A DNA stretch of 64,000 bases from RDXT01 sp033765305 (GCA_033765305.1 JANRID010000016.1:242930-306929); one strand, 5' to 3'; positions 42,579 through 51,620 are shown, numbered from the stretch's first letter. Notes: generated by a model from the sequence alone, not told the origin. A program made the numbers and translations.

Positions 42579-43610
42579 ATGATGGAGAACTTCCAGGCCC
42601 ATATTCTCTACGTGGACGACGAGCAGGAGAACCTGAACGCCTTCCGCTCCTCCTTCCGCCGGTCTTATGAGGTGCATACGGCCCGCAGCGGCCAGGAAGC
42701 CCTCGATCTGCTGGACCGCGAGCCCATCGGGCTCGTCATCAGCGACCAGCGCATGCCGGGCATGACCGGCGTAGACCTCTTCGAGGCGATCCAGGCAACC
42801 CATCCCGACCCGGTGCGCATCATCCTGACGGGCTTCAGCGATGTGCAGGCCATTGTCAATGCCATCAACAAAGGCAAGGTCTGGTATTACGTCACCAAGC
42901 CCTGGAAGCACGAGGAGCTGAAAGTCATCATCGACAACGGCCTGGAGGCCTACCGCCTGCGGCAGGAAAACCGCTCGCTGCAGCTGCTCGCCGAGCGGCG
43001 CAAGCGCGAGCAGCTGCTGGCGCAGTTTGAGACCCTGAAGAATCAGGTCAACCCGCATTTTCTCTTCAACTGCCTCAATGTGCTCAGCTCCCTGCTGCAG
43101 GAGGATGTGGACCTGGCCGAAACCTTCATCACCACCCTCACGCGGGTGTACCGCTATGTGCTCGACATCCGCGACGCCGAGCTGGTGAGCCTGGGCGAAG
43201 AGCTGCAGTTCGTCAAAAGCTACCTCTTTCTGCATCAGATCCGCTTCGGCAACAGCCTTCAGGTGTACCTGGAGGTCCCGGCGGAGTACGAGACCTGGCA
43301 ATTGCCGCCGCTGACGCTTCAGATGCTGGCTGAAAATGCCGTCAAGCACAACGTCATCTCCCGCGAGCATCCCCTGACCATCGAGATGGCCGTCGAGGCC
43401 CCGGCAACCTTCACCGTCCGCAATACCTTCCAGCCCCGGCAGGACCCGGCCGGCTCCACCGGGATCGGGCTGGCCAACCTGCTGGCTCGGTATCAGTTTC
43501 TGACGGATCAGGTGCCGGTCTTCGGCGCCGCCGGCGGGCTGTATGTGGCGCAGGTACCGCTGCTGCCGCGCCAGGCCGGGCCGGAAGCCGCTCCGGGCAG
43601 AAAATTTTAG
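42579..43610 (+). CDS. Receiver domain fused to LytS-type histidine kinase
   Basis: 343 residues. The N-terminal receiver (about 8-125) carries D56 in VISDQRMPGMTG and the switch residue block ILTGFSD and VTKPW. A short coiled coil leads to a His_kinase domain (LytS type) with H160 in NQVNPHFLFNCLN and an ATPase domain with ENAVKHNV and GSTGIGLANL. So a phosphorylation input sits upstream of a kinase output. It begins 5 bases after the sensor kinase and precedes the receiver-cyclase gene. It lacks any membrane segment. Confidence 0.9.
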   Translation: MMENFQAHILYVDDEQENLNAFRSSFRRSYEVHTARSGQEALDLLDREPIGLVISDQRMPGMTGVDLFEAIQATHPDPVRIILTGFSDVQAIVNAINKGKVWYYVTKPWKHEELKVIIDNGLEAYRLRQENRSLQLLAERRKREQLLAQFETLKNQVNPHFLFNCLNVLSSLLQEDVDLAETFITTLTRVYRYVLDIRDAELVSLGEELQFVKSYLFLHQIRFGNSLQVYLEVPAEYETWQLPPLTLQMLAENAVKHNVISREHPLTIEMAVEAPATFTVRNTFQPRQDPAGSTGIGLANLLARYQFLTDQVPVFGAAGGLYVAQVPLLPRQAGPEAAPGRKF

Positions 43611-43710
43611 GCTCAGGCACGCGAAGCGCACAAACCCGTTTGGCGGTTTTGCCGTAAAATCCGACCTTCCCCTTCTGAACCGCAAGCCCGCATCAAGCAG
43701 CGCACGCCCC

Positions 43711-44799
43711 ATGCATAAAGACTTTTCCATCCTCTACGTAGATGACGAGCCCCAGAACCTGATCTCGTTCAAGGCTACCTTCCGGCGCGAGTACACCGTG
43801 TACACGGCCCAGGGCGGCGACGAAGGCATCGAGATCATGCACAAGCACCCCATCCAGCTGATCATCACCGATCAGCGGATGCCGGGCATGACCGGCGTGC
43901 AGTTTCTGGAACAGACCGTAGCGGAGTACCCCGAGGTGATCCGAATGGTGCTCACCGGCTTCAGCGATATGGAAGCCATCATCGACATGATCAACAGCGG
44001 CCGCATTTTCCGCTACATCACCAAGCCCTGGGACGAAAACGAGCTGCGCATGACCATCGAGAATGCCCGCCAGCTCTACGAACTGCAGCAGAGCAACAAG
44101 CGCCTCCTCCGCGAGCTGCAGACCAAGGTGCAGGAGCAGGAGCGAACCCTCAAGCTCTTCATCAAGTATGTGCCCGAAGCCGTGGTGGAGCGCGCCCTCA
44201 GCAATACCGGCGAATCGATCTTCGAAGGCGTGCAGCGCGAAGTGACCGTGCTCTTCTGCGACATCCGCGGCTTCACGTCCATGAGCGAGTCCCTCTCGCC
44301 GCGGGAAGTGGTGACCTTTCTCAACGATTACTACGCGAAAATGACCGAAGTCGTCAAGCGGCATGGCGGCACGGTCAACCAGTTCGTCGGCGACGAGGTG
44401 TTCGCCTGCTTCGGCGTGCCGGTGGCCATCCCCAACATGGAGCTCAGCGCGGTGCACTGCGCGCTCGAAATGATGCTCAAGCGCGAAGAGCTCAATGCCA
44501 AGTACTGCGAAAATATGGGCCGCGGCATCGAGATCGGCATCGGGATCAACTCCGGCATGGTGGTCGCCGGCAACCTGGGCTCCGAAGACAAGATCTCCTA
44601 CTCCGTGACCGGCGATACCGTCAACACCGGCAAGCGCATCGAGTCGCTCACGAAGGAAGGCTCCAACCGCATCCTCATCAGCCAGTCGGTATACGAAAAA
44701 GTTGCCCAGGCCGTGGAAACCGTAGCCTGGGACCCCATCGAAGTGAAGGGGAAAAAGGAAAAAATCCAGGTGTACGAGGTCCTCGGGCCGAAACCATGA
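43711..44799 (+). CDS. Receiver domain fused to class III nucleotide cyclase
   Basis: 362 residues. The receiver (about 5-120) has phospho-acceptor D54 in IITDQRMPGMTG, closely matching the receiver of the preceding gene. A coiled coil (about 122-150) links it to a class III cyclase domain: metal ligands D184 (CDIRGFTS) and D228 (FVGDEVFA), and transition-state residues N305 and R309 (TVNTGKRIES). The two positions that usually select the base are non-canonical: Q224 where adenylate cyclases have Lys and S296 where they have Asp. It should make cAMP or cGMP on phosphorylation, base choice uncertain. ATG 43711 is preferred over an upstream frame that overlaps the previous gene. Confidence 0.9.
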   Translation: MHKDFSILYVDDEPQNLISFKATFRREYTVYTAQGGDEGIEIMHKHPIQLIITDQRMPGMTGVQFLEQTVAEYPEVIRMVLTGFSDMEAIIDMINSGRIFRYITKPWDENELRMTIENARQLYELQQSNKRLLRELQTKVQEQERTLKLFIKYVPEAVVERALSNTGESIFEGVQREVTVLFCDIRGFTSMSESLSPREVVTFLNDYYAKMTEVVKRHGGTVNQFVGDEVFACFGVPVAIPNMELSAVHCALEMMLKREELNAKYCENMGRGIEIGIGINSGMVVAGNLGSEDKISYSVTGDTVNTGKRIESLTKEGSNRILISQSVYEKVAQAVETVAWDPIEVKGKKEKIQVYEVLGPKP

Positions 44800-44817
44800 A
44801 TGTGCCTCGCCCCGCCG

Positions 44818-44842
44818 CATCCCGCCGCATCCCGGCGGGATG
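44818..44842 (+). terminator. Terminator of the signalling operon
   Basis: A 9-base-pair stem (44818-44826 with 44834-44842) and 7-base loop start 19 bases after the cyclase stop. The loop repeats part of the arm, giving an alternative pairing. No strong T tract follows. Confidence 0.6.
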
Positions 44843-45227
44843 TCCGCGTTATACCGGAGGCCGTTTGTGCATAAAACCAGGCCCCTGCATGCCCTCCTGC
44901 AACGATGCAAGACGGATTCTTACGCACGTCTGCCTGCGCCGGCGCAGGGGGTGATTTGGGAAAGTCTTTGAAAATTACGAACTTTGAGAACGAGGAGCGG
45001 GCGTAGATTGAAAAATTGGTGCATTTTCTCCTGAAATATTACATAAGGGGGAGCAGATGCCCTTTTTGCCGTAACTTCACGGCATCATGCCTGGGGTATT
45101 ACGGATTTCCGCTGCCTGATGTATGTGTGCCGATTGAGATTTTCTGCTTGCTGACCTTGCTCTCTTTGTTCCGGTGAGATAACAACGGATCGGACTTTTA
45201 CCTGAAAATGATTGTAATCCGGATGTT
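44843..45227 (+). promoter_or_regulatory. Long intergenic region with promoter candidates
   Basis: No gene was found in these 385 AT-richer bases. TTTG at 44955-44958 and GAACTTTG at 44979-44986, 20 bases apart, form a promoter with one -7 mismatch. A second -7-like TCTCTTTG lies at 45161-45168, 59 bases before the ATG at 45228. A 6-base-pair hairpin is at 45067-45084. If the first promoter is used, the next gene has a leader of about 240 bases, or a small RNA is made. Confidence 0.35.
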
Positions 45228-45824
45228 ATGATGCGTTCGTTCTGCCCGATCAAGCCCATCCTGTTGTGTTTTTTATGGGTTGTTTCAGCAGGTGCCGCGC
45301 GGGGAAGCGGGATCTGGAATCTGACCGGGGAGCCGGCTCCGGATGGAGTCGTATTGCATTGGCAGGGCCCGCTCTCGCCAGATGACCTGCCCGAGTATCA
45401 GGTGGTGCAGCGCAAAGTGCGCGGCGGCTCGTTCGAATTTGCCGCAGGTTTCCGCGTCGTTTCCGGCGATCCCGGCACCTTTACCGACCGCTACGCGCCC
45501 GCCGGCGAGCCGCTCACCTACCGCATCAAGCAGGTCAGCCGCAGCGGCGCAGTCCAATATTCCGAGGAAGTTACCGTCGTGCCGCCCGCAGCTGACATCC
45601 GCCTGGCCTCCGCCGGCGGCCAGACGCTCCTGCTCCTTCCTGCCTGGATGGACAGCCGCGCGACGCTCGATCTGCTCGACCTCAACGGCCGCATCTGCTG
45701 GCATGCGGAGCCCGGAGGCCTGCAAACGGTCGAGCTGCCCATGGCCCCGCTCCCTTCCGGCCTGTATTATGTGCGCGCTGCCCAGGATGGCATCGTACGC
45801 ACGCTTCCCTGCCTCAAGCCCTGA
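45228..45824 (+). CDS. Small secreted protein with T9SS sorting domain
   Basis: 198 residues. Signal peptide to about residue 26, then a fibronectin type III-like domain (VVLHWQGPLSPDDLPEYQVV to YRIKQVSRSG), then a C-terminal sorting-like domain (LDLLDLNGRICW to LPSGLYYVRAAQDG). It is barely more than one Ig-like fold plus the sorting signal. Its end overlaps the convergent glycosyltransferase gene by 11 bases. Confidence 0.75.
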   Translation: MMRSFCPIKPILLCFLWVVSAGAARGSGIWNLTGEPAPDGVVLHWQGPLSPDDLPEYQVVQRKVRGGSFEFAAGFRVVSGDPGTFTDRYAPAGEPLTYRIKQVSRSGAVQYSEEVTVVPPAADIRLASAGGQTLLLLPAWMDSRATLDLLDLNGRICWHAEPGGLQTVELPMAPLPSGLYYVRAAQDGIVRTLPCLKP

Positions 45825-46956
45825 CCGGCGTCTGGCCCCGCAGCCCGCGGAACAGTTCCAGATACTGCGCCGCAACCCTGGGCCAGGTGTAGCGCTCCTC
45901 CACCTTCCGCTGCGACTGCTCCGAGAGCGCCTGCCGCTGCGCGGCATCCATCGCTGCAAATGCTTCGATCGCCTCCACCAGCTGGTCCGCATTCCGCGCT
46001 TCGGTCAGGAAGCCGTTGCGGGCATCCACCAGCTCCGCAGTAGCCCCCACATCCGATACCACCACGGGCATGCCCTGCGCCATGGCTTCCAGGATGACCG
46101 TGGGCATCCCTTCAAACAACGTCGGCAGCACAAACAGGTGATGGCTGCGGTAGAGTTCTGCCAGCTGCTCATCCGTCACGAATCCGAGGAACTCGATGCC
46201 CTCGCCGGCGTACAGCTTCCGGTACGACTCGTAGAGCTCGCCCTTGCCTGCCAGGGTGAAGGTGAAGGCTTGGGCAGGGTGGCGCTCCCGCAGGCGCCGG
46301 ATGGCCTGCATCAGCACGTCGATGCCTTTATTCAGGGCAAAGCGGCCCACAAAGAGGCAGCGGATAGGTTCGCCGGGCAGCTGCGGCGCCGGCGCCGCAG
46401 CTTCGGGCGGTACGGTCGCATTGGGAATCACGGCAACGCGGGTGCGCCGCTGGTACAAATGCCTGCGGATGATGCCGGTCAGCCGCCCGCCCAGCGACAC
46501 GACCGTGCCGGCCTGGTTGAACAGGGAGATCAGCGCCCATTTCAGCGGCAGGGTGCGGAGCCGCTCGCTGAGCGTCAGTACCTGGAAGGGCTCCAGCCCG
46601 TGCGGATGCACGATGAGCCGCTTCCGCAGATGGCCCGCCCGGTGCCAGACCGACAGGCCCTGCGAATAAATCAGCGCATCCGGATAGGACCGGAGCACCT
46701 GCGATACCCGTACAGAATAGTCGTACAGCTCCCGGATATACAGGCGTTTGCCCGGAAGCGGCGGCACCGCATGCTCCCGGATACCGAGGGCAGGATCAAA
46801 AAGCTGCCGGTCCCCGTGCGGATGGATCACGATGAGGTCCAGTTCGCCCGTCGCGGCCAGGGATTCGATCAGCAGGCGGGCGAAGCGCTGCATGCCGCCC
46901 ACCGACTCCGGGAAAATTCCGTCGGTGCAGCATACCACCTGGATGCGCTCCCTCAT
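45814..46956 (-). CDS. GT4-family glycosyltransferase
   Basis: 380 residues, GT-B fold. N-terminal glycine-rich loop FPESVGGMQRFAR, central RCLFVGRFALNKGIDVLM and the E-x7-E motif EGMPTVILEAMAQG identify GT family 4. The retaining enzyme likely adds a hexose to a surface glycan. It overlaps the upstream epimerase gene by four bases, so the sugar-nucleotide donor and transferase are co-expressed. Confidence 0.92.
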   Translation of the reverse strand: MRERIQVVCCTDGIFPESVGGMQRFARLLIESLAATGELDLIVIHPHGDRQLFDPALGIREHAVPPLPGKRLYIRELYDYSVRVSQVLRSYPDALIYSQGLSVWHRAGHLRKRLIVHPHGLEPFQVLTLSERLRTLPLKWALISLFNQAGTVVSLGGRLTGIIRRHLYQRRTRVAVIPNATVPPEAAAPAPQLPGEPIRCLFVGRFALNKGIDVLMQAIRRLRERHPAQAFTFTLAGKGELYESYRKLYAGEGIEFLGFVTDEQLAELYRSHHLFVLPTLFEGMPTVILEAMAQGMPVVVSDVGATAELVDARNGFLTEARNADQLVEAIEAFAAMDAAQRQALSEQSQRKVEERYTWPRVAAQYLELFRGLRGQTPVRA

Positions 46957-47882
46957 AGAATGCCGGTTTGATACAGATGGTCGATGCCTTCCTGGAAGCT
47001 CACCTCCGGTTTCCAGTCGATGTAGCCGGAGAGCTTGGCAATATCGGCCCGGAGGTGCTTCCGGTCGGAGGGCCGCATGCGCAGCGGGTCCTGTTCGATC
47101 TCGATCTGCTGCCCCATGCTGCGCGCAAAGGCGTCCACCACCTCCCTGCCGGAATATTCGATGCCGCTGCCGAGGTTGAAGATGTCGAATCCGGCATCGA
47201 ACTTTTCGAAGAGCATCCGCACCGCCCGCGCCATATCCGAGACATGGATGAAGTCCCGCAGGGTATCCAGATTGCCCAGCTTGACCTTCGGGCCCTGCTG
47301 GACCAACTGCTGATGGATGGCGGGAATCAGGTGCGGATTGGTCTCGTAGGGGCCAAATGCATTGAAGAACCGGCAGACGAGGGTAGGGACACCGCTGCTG
47401 AGATGAAACTCGTGGCAGAGCCGCTCGCCGGTCAGCTTGCTGAGGCCGTAGATATCCACCGGGCCCGGCGTATGGGTCTCGCTCAGGGCGCCGTCGTAGA
47501 TCGGATATACCGCAGCCGTAGAGGCAAAGATGATGCTTTTCAGGCCTTCCGCAGACCGGGCGGCATCCAGCACCTGCATGGTGCCGCGGATGTTGATATC
47601 GGAGGCCTCGAAGGGGCGCTCGTTGCAGTAGGGGATGAAATGAATCGCGGCCAGATGCAGAATGTGATGCGGGCGGATCGCCGCCAGCGCCGCATCCACA
47701 AAGGCCCGGTCCCGGATATCTCCTTCAGCGATGCGGTCTTCGGGCAGGCGGAGATGCTCCCGCTTGCCGACTGAAAAATTGTCCAGCACGTACACATCGT
47801 AGCCGTGGCCGGCAAATTCGGAGCGCATGGCCGTGCCGATGAAGCCGGCGCCTCCGGTGATCAACACGCGGGTCTGAGGCAT
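46953..47882 (-). CDS. NAD-dependent nucleotide-sugar epimerase/dehydratase
   Basis: 309 residues, extended SDR. GGAGFIG cofactor motif near residue 10 and catalytic YGLSK (in VDIYGLSKLTGE). Pattern is closest to UDP-glucose 4-epimerase-like enzymes. It is coupled by an ATGA overlap to the GT4 gene. The 137 bases upstream hold no gene and no perfect promoter box. Confidence 0.9.
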   Translation of the reverse strand: MPQTRVLITGGAGFIGTAMRSEFAGHGYDVYVLDNFSVGKREHLRLPEDRIAEGDIRDRAFVDAALAAIRPHHILHLAAIHFIPYCNERPFEASDINIRGTMQVLDAARSAEGLKSIIFASTAAVYPIYDGALSETHTPGPVDIYGLSKLTGERLCHEFHLSSGVPTLVCRFFNAFGPYETNPHLIPAIHQQLVQQGPKVKLGNLDTLRDFIHVSDMARAVRMLFEKFDAGFDIFNLGSGIEYSGREVVDAFARSMGQQIEIEQDPLRMRPSDRKHLRADIAKLSGYIDWKPEVSFQEGIDHLYQTGIL

Positions 47883-48019
47883 ATCCGTAGGGGAATTGAT
47901 GCAGGGGAAAGGGCGTAGGCAGCGGAATCCGATGCCGGTGCAAGATTCAACTTTATGCGGAGACTTTTATACTATCTTTCGCCCGCGAACCTTACATGAT
48001 TCCGCAGTATCGCTGACAG

Positions 48020-48862
48020 TCAGTCGAATACGATCGTTTTGTTGCCCATCACCACCACCTTGTCGCTGAAAACGAGCTTCAGCGCATGCGCGAGGGTGAT
48101 TTTTTCCACATCCCGCCCCACCTGCTTCATGTCCTGGAGCGAGTAGGTGTGGTTGACCGGAATCACCTGCTGCTCGATGATGGGGCCTTCGTCCAGGTCG
48201 TCGCTGACGAAATGCGCCGTAGCGCCGATGAGCTTGACGCCGCGGGCGTAGGCCCGCTGGTAGGGGTTGGCACCGATGAAGGCCGGCAGAAAGGAGTGGT
48301 GGATGTTGACGATCCGGCTGGGAAACCGCCGGATAAACTCCGGCGAGAGGATCCGCATGTACTTGGCCAGCACCAGGTAATCGGGCTCATACCGCAGCAC
48401 GATGTCCAGCAGCTCGGCCTCGTGCTGCTCGCGGCTCTTGCCTTCGTGGGAGACAAGGTGAAAATTAACCCCGAACTGGTGCGCGAAGGGCTTCAGCACC
48501 TCGTGGTTGCCGGCCACAGCGAGGATATGGGCATTGAGCTCGTCGAACTGGTGCCGCACCAGCAGCTCGCCCAGGCAGTGCTGCTCCCGCGTGACCAGGA
48601 TCATGATCCGCTTGGGCTGCTGGCGGTTGAGCCGGATCTGCGCATCCGGCGGCAGCTCCCGGCGCAGGGCCTGTGTCAGGGCATCCTCGTCCACCGCTCC
48701 CGAAAACTGGGTCCGCATGAAAAAGCGGTTCTGCTCGCGCTCCACAAATTCCTGGTTGCCGGTGATGTTCACATCCTGCCGGTACAAAACGCCGGTGATG
48801 CGGTGCACCAGGCCTTTCTGGTCCGCGCAGTCGATCAGCAGCACATATTCGGGCTGTTCCAT
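48020..48862 (-). CDS. purU: Formyltetrahydrofolate deformylase
   Basis: 280 residues, normal PurU size: an N-terminal ACT domain (VLLIDCADQKGLVHRITGVL) and a formyl-transferase-type hydrolase domain with VNIHHSFLPAFIGANPY and GATAHFVSDDLDEGPIIEQ. It releases formate from 10-formyl-tetrahydrofolate, balancing one-carbon pools. ATG 48862 is used because the -7 box lies just upstream, which excludes longer forms. Confidence 0.95.
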   Translation of the reverse strand: MEQPEYVLLIDCADQKGLVHRITGVLYRQDVNITGNQEFVEREQNRFFMRTQFSGAVDEDALTQALRRELPPDAQIRLNRQQPKRIMILVTREQHCLGELLVRHQFDELNAHILAVAGNHEVLKPFAHQFGVNFHLVSHEGKSREQHEAELLDIVLRYEPDYLVLAKYMRILSPEFIRRFPSRIVNIHHSFLPAFIGANPYQRAYARGVKLIGATAHFVSDDLDEGPIIEQQVIPVNHTYSLQDMKQVGRDVEKITLAHALKLVFSDKVVVMGNKTIVFD

Positions 48863-48881
48863 GCCAGAGGGGATTAAGCCG

Positions 48882-48889
48882 CAAAGATA
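48882..48889 (-). promoter_or_regulatory. -7 box of purU
   Basis: Minus strand TATCTTTG, exact, extended by CGG, 19 bases before the ATG at 48862. The leader would be only about 13 bases. Confidence 0.62.
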
Positions 48890-48999
48890 GGCAGCAGGAC
48901 GGCAATGCAATGCGCAGCGATTTTCCGCGCAGGTCCTGCAACCAAAGCTGCGGCGGGCCGTAGGTACAACGCTTTATTTCCACCTTCCACATCCAGCCT

Positions 49000-50229
49000 A
49001 TGGCACTGAACCGTCCCGCAGCGGTGGGATTCATTTTTGTGACCCTGCTGATCGACGTGATCGGTTTCGGGGTGATCATTCCGGTCCTGCCGGCCCTGAT
49101 CGGCGAGCTGACGGGGGCGGATCTGAGCCGGGCGGCGCAAATCGGAGGCTGGCTGACCTTTGCCTACCTGGCGATGCAGTTCCTCTTTGCGCCGGTGCTG
49201 GGCGGCCTGAGCGACCAGTACGGGCGGCGCCCGGTGCTGCTGCTCTCGCTCTTCGGCTTCGGGGTGGATTACCTGCTGCAGGCGCTGGCGCCGAGCCTGG
49301 GCTGGCTGTTTGCCGGACGCCTGCTGGCCGGGGTGCTGGGGAGCAGCTTTACGACGGGTGCGGCCTATATCGCGGACGTGAGCGAGCCGGAGAAGCGGGC
49401 GCAGAATTTCGGCCTGATCGGAGCGGCCTTCGGCCTGGGCTTCATCATCGGGCCGGCGCTGGGCGGCCTGCTGGGGCAGTACGGCCCCCGTGCGCCCTTC
49501 TATGCCGCCGCTGCGCTGGCGCTGCTCAACTGGCTCTACGGCCTGCTGGTGCTGCCGGAATCGCTGGCGCCCGAAAACCGCCGCCCCTTCTCGTGGAAGC
49601 GCGCCAACCCCGCCGGATCGGCCCTGCAGCTGCGCAAATTCCCCCTCATCAGCGGACTGATCCTCTCCCTCTTCCTGCTCAACGTGTCCGCGCAGGCCGT
49701 GCAGGGCGCCTGGCCCTACTTTACGATGGAGAAATTCAAGTGGGATGAGCGCATGGTCGGGATTTCGCTCAGTGTCGTAGGCGTGATCTCGGCCATTGTC
49801 CAGGCCGGCCTGATCCGGATTATCATCCCTGCCCTCGGCAAAAGGCGCAGCGTCTATGTCGGGCTGGGCCTCTACAGCCTGGGCTTCGCGCTGTTTGCGT
49901 TCGCGCCGGCTGGCTGGATGCTGTACCTCTTTCTGATTCCCTACTGCCTCGGCGGGATTGCCGGCCCGGCCCTGCAGGGCCTGATGTCCAATGAAATCCC
50001 CTCCAATGCCCAGGGCGAGCTGCAGGGCGGCATGACCAGCCTGATGACCATCGCAGCCTTTGTAGGTGCGCCGATGATGACGGCTGTGTTCTCGTATTTT
50101 ACCCGGCCCGGCACGCCGCTGTACTTTCCGGGTGCTGCGATGCTGGCCGGAGCGGTCCTGACGGTGGCCAGCACCGGGCTGGCGTACCGGACGCTGTCCA
50201 GGCGCCTTCCGGGCACCGGCAGCGCATGA
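49000..50229 (+). CDS. MFS transporter, TetA-like
   Basis: 409 residues with 12 predicted membrane helices. The loop 2-3 motif GGLSDQYGRRPVLL and the motif C-like GFIIGPALGGLLG mark drug:H+ antiporters of the TCR/Tet group. It probably exports a toxic compound or metabolite; substrate unknown. An AraC-type regulator gene follows on the same strand. Confidence 0.88.
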   Translation: MALNRPAAVGFIFVTLLIDVIGFGVIIPVLPALIGELTGADLSRAAQIGGWLTFAYLAMQFLFAPVLGGLSDQYGRRPVLLLSLFGFGVDYLLQALAPSLGWLFAGRLLAGVLGSSFTTGAAYIADVSEPEKRAQNFGLIGAAFGLGFIIGPALGGLLGQYGPRAPFYAAAALALLNWLYGLLVLPESLAPENRRPFSWKRANPAGSALQLRKFPLISGLILSLFLLNVSAQAVQGAWPYFTMEKFKWDERMVGISLSVVGVISAIVQAGLIRIIIPALGKRRSVYVGLGLYSLGFALFAFAPAGWMLYLFLIPYCLGGIAGPALQGLMSNEIPSNAQGELQGGMTSLMTIAAFVGAPMMTAVFSYFTRPGTPLYFPGAAMLAGAVLTVASTGLAYRTLSRRLPGTGSA

Positions 50230-50310
50230 GCAGGCCCTGCCGCAAAACAACCGGCAGGACTTGCTGCTTGTATATAAGGAAGAGCCGCGCCGCGGCTGTA
50301 CCCCGTCAGA

Positions 50311-51216
50311 ATGGCTATGAGCATGCTTCCCGAACCCGCCGCCGCCGAGCCTGCGGTCCTCTCCGTCACCGAGCTGGAGCCTGGGCTATCGCTGGGCCTG
50401 CTGCCTGCGCAGCAGGAGCCGGAGCCGCATTTTCTGCTCCATGCCCCCAAAGGCGTGGTGCAGCTCTACTGCTGCGCCGAAGGCGCGGTGCGCTTCCGCG
50501 TGCTGCCCGGCCAGTACGAGCTGACGCTCGGCCGCGAGCGATGCTACCTGATGTACAATCCGGCGCAGGACCTGCATTTCGCGCTCAGCGTGCAGCCCCA
50601 CAGCCGTATGGCCTGGCTGCACCTGTCGGTGGAGAAGCTGCACAAGCTCTTCGTTCCGGAGCTGGACAGCCTGCACTTTCTGCGCAGCGACAGCCTGAAC
50701 AAGCGCTTCTATGCCGAGCAGGCTGCCCAGCCTTCGCTCTCGGCGGTGATTTTCCAGCTGAGCCATGTGGCGGTATCGCCGGTGGTGCGGCCGGTGTACC
50801 TGCGCGCCAAGGCGCTGGAACTGATCAGCCTGTTCCTGAACCCCGAAGAAGGCCAGCACGATGCCTGCCCCTTCCTGCAGGATACGGCCAACATCGACAA
50901 AATCCGCCTCGCGCGCCGCATTCTCCAGGAACGCATGCTGCATCCGCCGACAATTCCCGAACTGGCCCGCGAGATCGGGCTGAATGAGTTCCAGCTGAAA
51001 GCCGGCTTCAAGAACATCTACGGCGATACGGTCTACAATTACCTGATGGAGTACCGGATGCAGGTGGCCCGCAAGCTGCTCGACTCCGGCCAGCACAAAG
51101 TCAATGAGGCCTCGTATGCGGTAGGCTACGCCAACCCCAGCCATTTTATCGCGGCGTTCCGGAAGAAATTCGGCATTACGCCCAAAAAATACCTCATGTC
51201 GCTCCAGCGGGCCTGA
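50311..51216 (+). CDS. AraC-family transcriptional regulator (PchR-like)
   Basis: 301 residues. The C-terminal double helix-turn-helix spans about 205-298 (IPELAREIGLNEFQLKAGF and ASYAVGYANPSHFIAAFRKKFG). The N-terminal half is a ligand-binding domain of the PchR/YbtA kind, whose members often respond to siderophores. Being 81 bases after the MFS gene, it may regulate it or the downstream gene. The start could be residue 3 (ATG 50317). Confidence 0.9.
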   Translation: MAMSMLPEPAAAEPAVLSVTELEPGLSLGLLPAQQEPEPHFLLHAPKGVVQLYCCAEGAVRFRVLPGQYELTLGRERCYLMYNPAQDLHFALSVQPHSRMAWLHLSVEKLHKLFVPELDSLHFLRSDSLNKRFYAEQAAQPSLSAVIFQLSHVAVSPVVRPVYLRAKALELISLFLNPEEGQHDACPFLQDTANIDKIRLARRILQERMLHPPTIPELAREIGLNEFQLKAGFKNIYGDTVYNYLMEYRMQVARKLLDSGQHKVNEASYAVGYANPSHFIAAFRKKFGITPKKYLMSLQRA

Positions 51217-51620
51217 GGCAGGCCGGCACGGGCTGCGCAGGCGTTTCCGGCAATCCGGTTCGAGCAGGATGCTGCCCTTCGCGGGGCGGTGTCTGTCATC
51301 CATGATGCAGAAACGGGTTGACCGCGCTGCGGCCGGCCCGGCTCCGCAGGAGTCCAGCCTGTGTAGCGGCCATCAGCCAGCATAGACGCGACCCTGTAAG
51401 GGCCGAACCCCGGAAGCGCAGCAGGACGGTGCCCTGCACCAGGGCCAGCAGCAGCGCAGCGCATCCCGCTGCGGGAGGCATTTTCTCATTTTGGGAAAAT
51501 GACGGGGTGTGGGTGAAATATATGTAATTGATAATCAGTAGATTAAAACACCGCGCCACGCTGGAACGCAGTTTGCCTTATGGGATTCAGCAAGCAAGCA
51601 AGCTTCCAAACCCAAGCATC
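51217..51620. other. Intergenic region without a supported gene
   Basis: 404 bases. The first 260 are GC-rich and hold nothing I can support. From 51479 the sequence becomes AT-rich: CATTTT-GGG-AAAATG at 51487-51501 is a perfect palindrome, and TGATAATCA around 51529-51537 is a second short one. These may be regulatory sites for the lipoprotein gene at 51621. Confidence 0.35.

Noticed and set aside
45067..45084. Hairpin as a terminator
   Set aside because: The T run precedes the stem on the plus strand and A residues follow on the minus strand, so neither orientation is a terminator.
47966..48016. Plus-strand TATCTTTC box followed by a six-codon frame
   Set aside because: One mismatch in the key G, and the only product would be a hexapeptide pointing into the end of purU.
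51520..51545. Possible Fur box (GATAATCA context)
   Set aside because: Only one half resembles the consensus; too weak to call.
51296..51559. An 87-codon minus-strand frame in the intergenic region before the coiled-coil lipoprotein
   Set aside because: No recognisable family, composition unlike its neighbours, and it crosses the likely promoter region of the plus-strand gene.
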